64,000 bases of DNA from positions 82,837 to 146,836 of the forward strand of contig CAJJDO010000020.1 in the NCBI GenBank assembly GCA_905183005.1, given 5' to 3'. Within the stretch, counting starts at the first letter, position 1. Every line of letters starts with the position of its first letter. Positions 25,217-35,705 of this stretch are shown piece by piece. Position numbers and translations under genes: made by a program. The DNA is from Paramecium pentaurelia (taxonomy: Eukaryota > Ciliophora > Oligohymenophorea > Peniculida > Parameciidae). The notes below the pieces were generated by a model, which saw nothing but the letters and a program-made list of their open reading frames with translations, did not search any database and was not told the origin of the DNA.

Positions 25217-28200
25217 ATGCATCTGACTTTAGAAACTGAATTAGGAGTTAATAACTTCATCATCAACGATTTTCCAAAAGATGAATATGCTGATTTCCTT
25301 AGTCAAAAATCATTATCAGAACATGGCTTTCCAGTTCCAGAATTAAAAAGAAAACATGAGGATGCAATGCCACCACCTAATTCTAAAGATTAACAACTTA
25401 GTTTTATGATGAGTCCAATAATGTCACCTAGTTATGAAGGATGTAAAACAAATGAAATATTAATTGTTAAACCTACACCTCATGTAGGTACATAGACATC
25501 GTTTTAAACTAATTATTCAAAATTACGAAATTCATAATCAACTGTTGGAGAAGACATGATGAGATATTTTTAAATTAGAAGATTTTTTAATAGGTTTATG
25601 CGTTCTATGCATCTTTTCAGTAGATTATAAAAGCATCATTTAGATGTTTTGAATGACTCTGCTTCTAGTTATGATCCAAAAATATTTGGTCAAAGATAGT
25701 TTAATTTTAGACCTTTGGGAATGATTAAAAATCTAAATCTACCAAAGGTACCCTCTTTTAGTTAGAAAATAGAAAAAATATTAAATAGAATTGGTTAAAC
25801 AATTAAATAGAAAATTGAATATTGGGATTAAAATATCAGAATATTTTAGCCTGAAGAGAGAAAAAAGATTTTATGGGATAGTTGTTTATCAATATCTAGA
25901 TTATACTTTATAATATTAATTCCAATGGATATAACATTTGAACAAGAATTTTTATACTCACATTAATTATTTATACTTACAGTTATTATGACAATTCTAT
26001 TGATGCTGGATATTCTTCTAAATTTCAATACTGCCTATTATTAATTTGGACTTATTGTAAATGAAAGATCTAAAATATTTAATCATGTAATAAGTAAAGC
26101 ATATGGTTGTGATGCAATATCAGTAATATACTTATTTGTATTAATGTTTTTAAATTGGGATGATTATAGAGAAGAAAAATAATATATATTAATTGGTTTA
26201 TTGACATTTGTTGGTTAATATTAAAATATTACTAAATTAATTAGATTAAGTGAAGAAGTATTAAATTTGACAAAAGTTACTGCATCAATTTTAGAATTAG
26301 TAAAATTGATAATATTTTTAATTTTTATATTACATGTTGCAACTTGTATTTGGTATGGAGTATGATATTAAATATATTATTAGGTAGGCAATTATGGATT
26401 CAAATATCTAGGATCTAGTTGGATAGATAAATATCATTTAGAAGATAATAATTGGGCTGAAAGATATTTAAGATCTTTTTACTTTTGTACTGTTACTATG
26501 TTTACAGTTGGATATGGTGATTTAACACCTTAATGTAATAATATCATTATATTTAAGCCAATCTAGAATATACTATTTGCATTATCTTTATAATGATATT
26601 TAGTATTCAATTGCCTTATAGTGTTAATACTGTTGGAGCTATTATTGATGAAATATCTAAATATAGTGAATAGAAACTCTAGAAATTAAGAATTATTAAT
26701 ACATATATGACTAAAAAAAAGATTAGTTTTTAATTACAATTTTAAATTAGAGAATATTTAAATTATTATTGGGAAATGGAAAATACTCAATAATCAAATG
26801 AGGAATAAGTTATTATAGAATAATTATCAGAATAATTAAGGGAAGAATTAATGGTAGAAGCTAATTCAGTTGTACTCAATAATTGTTCTCTTTTTAAAAA
26901 AAACTTTTCGTATGAATTCAAGAAAGCTCTTGTTAAAAAAATTAGAACTGTTTCAATCCAACCAGAAAATATTATTGATTATTCTACAGAACCTGATGCT
27001 TATTAAAATAATTATCTTACATTTATTGAATCAGGAGAAGTTGAAGTTCAATTATCTGATCAAATTTTCTAACCTGGAACTACATTTCATAAATTGACTC
27101 CTGGTTGTATTTTTGGATTATATGAATTTATAACTGGATAAGAGTAAAAAGAGGTATATAAAAGTGTTGGATTTACTAAATTACTTATATTACCTAGATC
27201 TGCTTTTTTAAGAATTCTAAAAGAATTTTAAGAAGATAGAGAAAAGTTTTGTTAAATTAGAGATGATTTATTATATAATTTCTCAAAACAATCTCTTAAA
27301 AATTTAGATATTTCTTGTTATGTTTGTTAATCAAGAGAACATCGTTCAAAAGATTGTCCATTACTTCATTTTTGTCCAGATAAAGAAAGAATTATCAAAT
27401 CTTATAACTTTGTTAAAGAATAAATTAGAGAGAGGTCAATTAGAAAACATATCAATAAATATGAAAATCGCTTTATATATAATAATGCTTTATTAGATTT
27501 CAAAGTAGTTAAAGAGACAGCTGAATATATTTAAGATGATTTTTGGTAAGAAACTCAAATTTATGATTTGGATTTAGAAAATGGATAAACGAGTCCAAGC
27601 AATAATAATAATGGTGCTTTAGGATCTCCATAACATTCATCAAGTTCCGATGATGAAAAAGATGAAGTTGTTTAAGAATTATCTAGACCATCACTTAATT
27701 CTTCATAAAAATTTCCAAGATAAACTAGAACTACAAGATTATTAGAAATTAATCAAATGAAAAAATTATAAGCTAGAAAATCTAGTATTTCCCCTATGAT
27801 TCCAAGAACTTCTTCATATTTAATTGAAACTTAATAATAACCTAAATTATCTATTTTTCATTAATAAAATTCACTTCACATAAATAATTAAAATTCTGAT
27901 GAAAAAGTACAATCTTAAGATTCAGAATTAAAAAATGAAACTTCAATTTAATTATCTAATTAATAATCTGATTCTATCAAACCAGCTATCAGTCCAATGA
28001 GATAAAATTTTATGAAATCAGCATTAAAAAAAGTGAATGACAATAATTAAAATAATTAAAGTACTACTAATTAAGAAGAAGATAAGGCCAAGAAAGTAAA
28101 AGTAAAATTTCAATAAGCTTTTACTTTTATAAAAAGATTAAAATAATTGAAAGTTTCAAAAGAAATTGAAAAACCAAGAATGCAACCAAAATAATAGACA

Positions 28201-28638
28201 ATGGTAGTTTAAAAATAGAATTTAAATTTAATTTAATAAAGAATACAAAGAAAAAGTCATACATTAACTTTACAAGATTAAAATAAATTAGACTTATTAG
28301 TATTGGAACTTAATAATTAATTAAATAATAAGTTTTAAGAAGTAGAGAATTTCGAAAATAAGAAAGATTTTAAATTCTATTAACCTCATAATAATTTAGC
28401 AAATTTATAAATATCAACTAAATATCATCCTAAATTCTTGAGCAATATGAATCTTTATATAAAATATTTTTTATATCCAGCAGAATTTATCAAAAGATAC
28501 AAAAAAAAAGATCCAACAATATTAGAAGTTAAACCTGTTTCTTTTGCAACTTAAATAAATGCATATAAAGATGTATTAAAATTTAGAAAACAAGCTAGAA
28601 AAATTATAAACAAAAAATAAGTAGCACCAGAATAATGA
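25217..28638 (+). CDS. Six-TM K+ channel (CNG/EAG type) with degenerate cyclic-nucleotide fold and CCHC zinc knuckle
   Basis: It encodes 1,124 residues with introns 26360-26383 (24 nt) and 26535-26557 (23 nt). The cytosolic N-terminus is about 215 residues, followed by six hydrophobic segments (about 220-460). The pore is FTVGYGDL (about 420), the K+-selective signature, and S6 is IIFIMIFSIQLPY. A C-linker and a beta-roll resembling a cyclic-nucleotide-binding domain follow (about 565-670; FIESGEVEVQL ... GCIFGLYEF), but the Arg-x-Ala of the phosphate-binding cassette is not seen, so nucleotide binding is doubtful. Residues 685-698 form a perfect C-x2-C-x4-H-x4-C zinc knuckle (CYVCQSREHRSKDC). 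The last 400 residues are Gln/Asn/Ser-rich and basic. Ciliates have many such channels controlling swimming. The stop lies 33 bp from the convergent amidase gene. Confidence 0.9.
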
Positions 28639-28671
28639 ATATTGATTTTATTATGATTTATTAAAAAAGAA

Positions 28672-29803
28672 TCACTCTAAATCATTATAAGGAGTAATTC
28701 CTTCTTATCCAAAATAATTAAATCTCCCTGTAGCAACATTCATAATTGCTGTATAAAAGGTACCTTCATTATGAATTGGATATGTATTTATAACACTATA
28801 AACTCCCAATTCATTTTGCATAGTGCTTGTTAAATTAGCTAATAAATTTTCTGCAATTGTTCTTCTTTGATCACCTTTTGGATCCTTATGCCAATGATCA
28901 TAGTTTGTCTATACCATATATTAAAATTAATTATTTCCTAATCCAGTATTGTTGAAAAACAATGTTGGATAACTTGATATTGGATCTCTAGATATAATTG
29001 CACCTTAATTGTATCCAGTACCAGCTACAATGTTGTATTGTGAACAGGCTACAATCACATTTTCTAAATAAGTAACGGCATCATCAAAATTATTAATATC
29101 AGAATCAAGAATCTAAATATATATTAAATTTATTTACATGTCTAAATGTCCATCCTAATGATGTTGTTCCTGTTGCTATTTTCTTTAATAACATAAATAA
29201 TGGTAAATAATGTCCATATCTCCAATTTTCTTATAAAGAAACAACTCCATATTTAAACATAGTTACAAAACCAGTCTTAAACCAATATTAATCAACAGCT
29301 TCACCAATGTATTAACCATTTTTTATGAATTTAAAATGAATAACAAGTAATCTGCCTGCGTCTGGAGATTAATCCATGTTTCTTCCATGAATTATACCCT
29401 CCTTTGTTTATAATAATATGGCAGTGCATTCTTTTATATTGACTGATAAAGAATGACCAATTTCATGGAAATAAGCCCAAGCAGACATATATTCAAATGT
29501 TACATCAGATCTATTAAAAGCTTCAACAATTCCTTCAAGTTCTTAAGCATATTAAGGCCAATGAGTTCTTACAGAGGTAGCTAAAACATCATAGTCCTTA
29601 GTAGTTAAATGTTTAAAGGTAGTTTCATTATGATATGAAAAAAAGGCACCAAATGAAGCATCATATCCATATGTATTTAATATTAAATAAACTGCTGGTT
29701 AGAATCTCTGTTTAGCTGGTCCATCTAAATCAATATCTAATGTTGGAACTATTGTGTAAGCATAAGTTATAGCTAATATCAAAAAGATAATGGCAAGCTT
29801 CAT
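28672..29803 (-). CDS. Acid ceramidase / NAAA-type lysosomal amidase, copy 1
   Basis: It encodes 368 residues with one 25-nt intron (29113-29137). A signal peptide (MKLAIIFLILAITYA) is followed by the NAAA-beta-like region. The Ntn-hydrolase nucleophile is Cys126 in IKECTAIL, followed by IIHGRNMDQ (catalytic Arg and Asp). The C-terminal part has QTNYDHWHKDP and DQRRTIAE, matching the Asn and Arg of the active site, and ends like acid ceramidases (VYSVINTYPIHNEGTFYTAI). In this family autocleavage before the Cys activates an enzyme that hydrolyses N-acyl amides (ceramide or N-acylethanolamines) in acidic vesicles. The length agrees with the family (about 360-395). The substrate cannot be told from sequence. 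It is a tandem paralogue of the next gene. Confidence 0.88.
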
Positions 29804-29853
29804 ATTATTATAATAAATGACATTTTAAATATAAGTAATTTTATAATATTATC

Positions 29854-29866
29854 TATGATGACTTCA
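29854..29866 (-). promoter_or_regulatory. 13-bp element upstream of amidase copy 1
   Basis: TATGATGACTTCA on the plus strand begins exactly 51 bp upstream of the first base of the start codon at 29803. It lies within TGATGACTTCATCA, whose 6-bp arms are perfect inverted repeats around CT. The same 13-mer occurs at the same distance upstream of the paralogous gene. A transcription-factor site is inference. Confidence 0.4.
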
Positions 29867-29885
29867 TCATTTTTATATTATTATC

Positions 29886-30986
29886 TCATTCATCAGATAA
29901 TGTGATACTTGGTTATCCAAATGCTATTAATCTATTGTATTTGGCATTCATGATCACTGTATAGAAAGTTCCTTCATTGTGAATAGGATAAGTATCCATA
30001 ACAGCATATACACCAAATTCATTTAATAGATTATTTTGCATCTTTGCTAACAAATTTTCTGCAATGGTTCTTCTTTGATCATCTTCAGGATCTGGTAACC
30101 AATGATCATAATTTGTCTAAACCAAATACTTGTATCCATTTTAACCTTAAGGTAAACTACTTAATGAAATTGTTGGATAAGTTTCAAATGGATCTCTTGA
30201 AATAATAACTCCCTAATCTTTACCAGTTCCTCCAATAATATTGTATAGAGCACATGCAACTGGGTTTTATTCAAGATATGATACAACCTTTTAAAAAGTA
30301 TTCAATTTTTCATTCACTAAAACATCTCTATATGCCCATGCCAATGAAGGTACTCCTTATTAAATAAATGTTAATAATTGATCTTTACTCAAAGGATCAC
30401 CAAATCTCCAATTCTCTTCAAGTGATGCTACATTGTATTTCAATAATGTAACAAATCCAACTTTAAACCAATACCAATCAACTGATTCTCCTAAATATTT
30501 TCCATCTTTCTTAATTGTCAAATGCAATACTATATTTCTTGCTTAACCTGGATATTAATCCATATTTCTGCCATGAATTATTTAATCACCAATTGATAAT
30601 AAAACACCTGTGCATTCAGTAATATCACTTGTAATGTGTCCTATTTCATGAAAGTATGCCCAAGCAGCCATATACTCAAAAGTAACTTCTGGTCTATTGA
30701 ATTCTTCAACAATTCCTTCTAGTTCTAATGAATATTCTGGGAAATTCTTTCTTATTGCATTTGCTATTGTAGTATAATCTTCAGTAGTCAAAATACTGAA
30801 TGTATTTTCATTGTGAAACTGAAATACTGGTCCAAATGAATTATCATATCCATATAAACTCAATACTGTTCTAACTGATTCCTTCCATCTTTATCTTGGA
30901 GGTGCACTCAAATCAATTTCTACTTAAGGAAGATAATTGAAACAATAGGCTGTTGCTAATAGCAATAATAGTATTTTGTATTACAT
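29886..30986 (-). CDS. Acid ceramidase / NAAA-type lysosomal amidase, copy 2
   Basis: It encodes 366 residues without introns. A short signal peptide (MQYKILLLLLATAYC) is followed by a sequence colinear with copy 1: YGYD(N/A)SFG, ITTED-type region, HEIGH, and the nucleophile Cys125 in ITECTGVLL. IIHGRNMDQ, QTNYDHWLPDP and DQRRTIAENLL supply the remaining active-site residues. The copies share roughly half their residues, so the duplication is old; copy 1 has an intron that copy 2 lacks. The stop codon lies 82 bp upstream of the copy 1 start. The role is as for copy 1, cleavage of N-acyl amides in an acidic compartment. The HEIGH string looks like a zinc-protease motif but lies in an acid ceramidase fold. 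Confidence 0.88.
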
Positions 30987-31017
30987 GGAATAATTTTATA
31001 ATAATTGATGAACTTAA

Positions 31018-32265
31018 TATTAAATTTATATTATATTATGATGACTTCACTTAAATAAATTAATGACTTCACTATCTAGTCATTCCTTCTTACTTTTTCT
31101 TGTTTCCACCCAATTTATTTTACTCATGAATATATTTACTATCTATCTTCAATATATTTGTACAATAATCAGACAATTAATCAAATACATTTTTTTGTAA
31201 AATGATTTCCTTTTATTATTATATAAATTATACTTTTCCTGCATTTTTACCAGCTCCATCATGAATACCAATACCACAATGGAATGCTTCCTGCATTTAT
31301 TTAACCACAAATGCAAAACTATATATATCTTCAACCTTTCCTGCATGATCAAATCCAAATTACTCTAAACCTACTATTCTATTCACTTATTAATTATGTT
31401 ATTTTTCAGCTATTATTTACAATCCCTTAAATTCACCTTATTTCAATTCACTTTAATTTAATCTCAAATTTTTAATTTTATAACTCTTTTACATTAATTC
31501 TTCAATTCTCTTATGTAGCTTTTCTAAAGAAATCTAATTTTATGGTTATTTTCTTTTCTATTCTTTTTCTTTTTCTTTTTCCTTATCTTATTATTAATCT
31601 TCTTATTATTCATCTTCACTTTCAGATTCATGTTCTTTTATTCCTAATTCATTCACCAAATCTTCTGTTAAAACTATCATTTTCTTTTCTTATTTCAAAT
31701 TCTTCTTTATATATTAATTTAATTAAGATATATATTATTCTCTTGTTAATGGTTCTACTTTTTAATTTTCTTCACCTTCCTTAGTAAATATTTTAACCAA
31801 AGGACCTACTGGTAAAAAAAGATCAATGACTTCTATATTCTATTTATATTAAACAACTTAATTCTTTTCTTCCTTCTCTTCATCACCTTTCTTTGCAGCT
31901 TTCAATACAGTTGGTTCCCAATCACTAATTTATTCATTTTATCTATCAATTTTAGTTATTGAAGGTTATCCTCCCTTTTTGATTTCTTTATATTCAATTA
32001 ATCCATCCTTTTACATTGTCTATAAAAATCTATGAAATATAAATATAAAATTACTTTCCTATCTTTTAATAAGATGAATTCTTTAAATCTAATTCAATTC
32101 CTGGTTTCTTAAATGCAAGCATAAACTTTTCATAAAATACTTAACCTTCTATAGGTAATTACTTATCATTAATTCCAATTTTACAAGCATTTAAAAATGA
32201 TTCCTTTATGTATTCATCCATTACTTTTGTTGGAACACCTCCAACTTATTATTATTATTATTATT
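31018..32265 (-). repeat. eIF2D 3' part, copy A (carries the natural stop)
   Basis: It encodes the C-terminal half of eIF2D from the Gln tract to the stop at 31069-31071, with the SWIB-region intron at 32030-32054. It is interrupted on the 5' side by the N gap. It has the same length as copy B (1,248 bp) and I noticed one base difference between them (C versus T in TTCAATTCTCTTATG, near 31507). Only this copy is joined to the flanking amidase gene, so it is probably the true genomic 3' end. Confidence 0.8.
31037..31049 (-). promoter_or_regulatory. 13-bp element upstream of amidase copy 2
   Basis: TATGATGACTTCA begins 51 bp upstream of the start codon at 30986, the same sequence and distance as upstream of copy 1. 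A shortened second copy (AATGACTTCAC) follows at about 31062-31072, where it overlaps the eIF2D stop codon. The sequence between element and ATG has diverged, which suggests the element itself is conserved. Confidence 0.4.
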
Positions 32266-32404
32266 NNNNNNNNNNNNNNNNNNNNNNNNNNNNNNNNNNN
32301 NNNNNNNNNNNNNNNNNNNNNNNNNNNNNNNNNNNNNNNNNNNNNNNNNNNNNNNNNNNNNNNNNNNNNNNNNNNNNNNNNNNNNNNNNNNNNNNNNNNN
32401 NNNN
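32266..32404. other. Assembly gap (139 N)
   Basis: The gap falls directly after a (TTA)n trinucleotide run that encodes poly-Gln in eIF2D. The DNA on its right repeats the DNA from 31018. See the finding on redundant contig ends. Confidence 0.95.
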
Positions 32405-33652
32405 TATTAAATTTATATTATATTATGATGACTTCACTTAAATAAATTAATGACTTCACTATCTAGTCATTCCTTCTTACTTTTTCTTGTTTCCACCCAA
32501 TTTATTTTACTCATGAATATATTTACTATCTATCTTCAATATATTTGTACAATAATCAGACAATTAATCAAATACATTTTTTTGTAAAATGATTTCCTTT
32601 TATTATTATATAAATTATACTTTTCCTGCATTTTTACCAGCTCCATCATGAATACCAATACCACAATGGAATGCTTCCTGCATTTATTTAACCACAAATG
32701 CAAAACTATATATATCTTCAACCTTTCCTGCATGATCAAATCCAAATTACTCTAAACCTACTATTCTATTCACTTATTAATTATGTTATTTTTCAGCTAT
32801 TATTTACAATCCCTTAAATTCACCTTATTTCAATTCACTTTAATTTAATCTCAAATTTTTAATTTTATAACTCTTTTACATTAATTCTTCAATTTTCTTA
32901 TGTAGCTTTTCTAAAGAAATCTAATTTTATGGTTATTTTCTTTTCTATTCTTTTTCTTTTTCTTTTTCCTTATCTTATTATTAATCTTCTTATTATTCAT
33001 CTTCACTTTCAGATTCATGTTCTTTTATTCCTAATTCATTCACCAAATCTTCTGTTAAAACTATCATTTTCTTTTCTTATTTCAAATTCTTCTTTATATA
33101 TTAATTTAATTAAGATATATATTATTCTCTTGTTAATGGTTCTACTTTTTAATTTTCTTCACCTTCCTTAGTAAATATTTTAACCAAAGGACCTACTGGT
33201 AAAAAAAGATCAATGACTTCTATATTCTATTTATATTAAACAACTTAATTCTTTTCTTCCTTCTCTTCATCACCTTTCTTTGCAGCTTTCAATACAGTTG
33301 GTTCCCAATCACTAATTTATTCATTTTATCTATCAATTTTAGTTATTGAAGGTTATCCTCCCTTTTTGATTTCTTTATATTCAATTAATCCATCCTTTTA
33401 CATTGTCTATAAAAATCTATGAAATATAAATATAAAATTACTTTCCTATCTTTTAATAAGATGAATTCTTTAAATCTAATTCAATTCCTGGTTTCTTAAA
33501 TGCAAGCATAAACTTTTCATAAAATACTTAACCTTCTATAGGTAATTACTTATCATTAATTCCAATTTTACAAGCATTTAAAAATGATTCCTTTATGTAT
33601 TCATCCATTACTTTTGTTGGAACACCTCCAACTTATTATTATTATTATTATT
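32405..33652 (-). repeat. eIF2D 3' part, copy B (between two gaps)
   Basis: It is identical in extent to copy A, with a stop at 32456-32458 and the intron at 33417-33441. It is bounded by the N gap on one side and a single n (33653) after the (TTA)n run on the other. Because it is joined to nothing else, it may be a redundant contig. Confidence 0.8.
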
Positions 33653-33653
33653 N
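33653..33653. other. Assembly junction (single n)
   Basis: The n follows the (TTA)n run of eIF2D copy B, and copy C begins at once, 79 bp further into the shared sequence than copies A and B. Confidence 0.9.
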
Positions 33654-35678
33654 TTCTTGTTTCCACCCAATTTATTTTACTCATGAATATATTTACTATC
33701 TATCTTCAATATATTTGTACAATAATCAGACAATTAATCAAATACATTTTTTTGTAAAATGATTTCCTTTTATTATTATATAAATTATACTTTTCCTGCA
33801 TTTTTACCAGCTCCATCATGAATACCAATACCACAATGGAATGCTTCCTGCATTTATTTAACCACAAATGCAAAACTATATATATCTTCAACCTTTCCTG
33901 CATGATCAAATCCAAATTACTCTAAACCTACTATTCTATTTACTTATTAATTATGTTATTTTTCAGCTATTATTTACAATCCCTTAAATTCACCTTATTT
34001 CAATTCACTTTAATTTAATCTCAAATTTTTAATTTTATAACTCTTTTACATTAATTCTTCAATTTTCTTATGTAGCTTTTCTAAAGAAATCTAATTTTAT
34101 GGTTATTTTCTTTTCTATTCTTTTTCTTTTTCTTTTTCCTTATCTTATTATTAATCTTCTTATTATTCATCTTCACTTTCAGATTCATGTTCTTTTATTC
34201 CTAATTCATTCACCAAATCTTCTGTTAAAACTATCATTTTCTTTTCTTATTTCAAATTCTTCTTTATATATTAATTTAATTAAGATATATATTATTCTCT
34301 TGTTAATGGTTCTACTTTTTAATTTTCTTCACCTTCCTTAGTAAATATTTTAACCAAAGGACCTACTGGTAAAAAAAGATCAATGACTTCTATATTCTAT
34401 TTATATTAAACAACTTAATTCTTTTCTTCCTTCTCTTCGTCACCTTTCTTTGCAGCTTTCAATACAGTTGGTTCCCAATCACTAATTTATTCATTTTATC
34501 TATCAATTTTAGTTATTGAAGGTTATCCTCCCTTTTTGATTTCTTTATATTCAATTAATCCATCCTTTTACATTGTCTATAAAAATCTATGAAATATAAA
34601 TATAAAATTACTTTCCTATCTTTTAATAAGATGAATTCTTTAAATCTAATTCAATTCCTGGTTTCTTAAATGCAAGCATAAACTTTTCATAAAATACTTA
34701 ACCTTCTATAGGTAATTACTTATCATTAATTCCAATTTTACAAGCATTTAAAAATGATTCCTTTATGTATTCATCCATTACTTTTGTTGGAACACCTCCA
34801 ACTTATTATTATTATTATTATTTTTATTATTATTATTATTTATTTTAAGCACCTTTTTTATGTTTATTGTCATCATCACTATCATCTGAAAATTGTTATT
34901 TTACTTATTATTATTATTATTATTATTAGACTGGTTTTGCTTTAATTGTTTTTTTCTATTCTTTTTTTGCTGCTGGTTTCTTTGCTCCAGGTGCAATCAT
35001 ATTTAAATCAATATCATCATCTGAATATTCCTCATAGTTTTATGTTTTTGTTTCTTATACTTCATCAAAGTTTTCTGGTTCTACTGGTTAACCCAATTCA
35101 TTTGGACCATGTTCCCATAATTTATCCCCTTGTTTATGCAAAATATATCCACCTATCCCCTTTTCTTATTCTTTCTATAAATCTATTGAATCACAACCAA
35201 TAGCCACAATTGCCAACAATCTAGATATTCTATTTTAATTACTTCTTTTAATGATTCAATAATTTCTTTATATTATCCTTCTTAAATTCTCCTAACTTAT
35301 CTTAATTACTTATTTAACTCCATAACACTTTCCCTGACTTAAGTACTGCTGCTTCATCAATTCCATCTTTTAATATCAAAGTACCAACTAACTTAGGATA
35401 CTCAGCAACAACAAATACTAATCAATATTTCAATAATATTTACATGATGGAACATAATCTTCTTTTCCTGTACCATCAACAAAGGCTGGATATTCATCTG
35501 TATGATAAATAATCATCTTTGATCCAATTAGCTTCTCTTACATACACTATTCAGAATCCTGAAAGATCTTTTTGACTGTAAGAGCATCAAATTATTTCCT
35601 AAGTGCAGTCTCAAATGTTTCTTTGTCCTTTCCCTTTAAAAGAACAGAACCCTAAATTTTTATTGTTTTGCCAAACAT
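33654..35678 (-). CDS. EIF2D: Translation initiation factor eIF2D (ligatin), broken at its 3' end by a gap
   Basis: The start MFGKTIKIQGSVLLKGKD at 35678 matches the eIF2D N-terminus. A DUF1947/PUA-like region follows (LIGSKMIIYHTDEYPAFVDG; KGIGGYILHKQGDKLWEHGP). Then come an acidic linker and Gln tracts encoded by TAA repeats (34803-34849 and about 34905-34929), a SWIB/MDM2-like part (SSYQKIGKFLQTMQKDGLIEY) and a C-terminal SUI1 domain (NRIVGLEQFGFD). Introns are 35418-35443 (26 nt), 35221-35242 (22 nt) and 34587-34611 (25 nt). eIF2D delivers tRNA to the ribosomal P site and acts in recycling and reinitiation. The frame meets the single n at 33653 ten codons before its stop. If the tail seen at 31069 is the real one, the protein has about 659 residues and phase is kept. 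Confidence 0.9.
34803..34849 (-). repeat. (TAA)n microsatellite encoding poly-Gln
   Basis: Runs of TAA interrupted by AAA read as glutamine and lysine in eIF2D (QQQQQKQQQQQQ). A second run lies at about 34905-34929. The same run sits at both neighbouring gaps, so it is the likely cause of the assembly breaks. Confidence 0.8.
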
Positions 35679-35705
35679 TAAATTTCTTTAATTAAAAACA
35701 ATGGG
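35679..35705. promoter_or_regulatory. 27-bp divergent intergenic region, eIF2D / MAP3K
   Basis: Only 27 bp lie between the two start codons, which point away from each other. The eIF2D start is fixed by homology, and the kinase has no other in-frame ATG before its catalytic domain. Both 5' UTRs must be extremely short, or the core promoters overlap the neighbouring coding sequence. Confidence 0.6.

Noticed and set aside
28672..30986. Leishmanolysin-like or other HExxH zinc metalloprotease genes
   Set aside because: The HEIGH string is the only support. The proteins are colinear with acid ceramidase/NAAA amidases, including the nucleophile Cys, HGRNMD, TNYD and RRT motifs.
31018..34822. A transposon or genuine tandem triplication
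   Set aside because: Copies begin and end exactly at assembly gaps, carry part of a host gene, and show no terminal repeats, target-site duplication or transposase.
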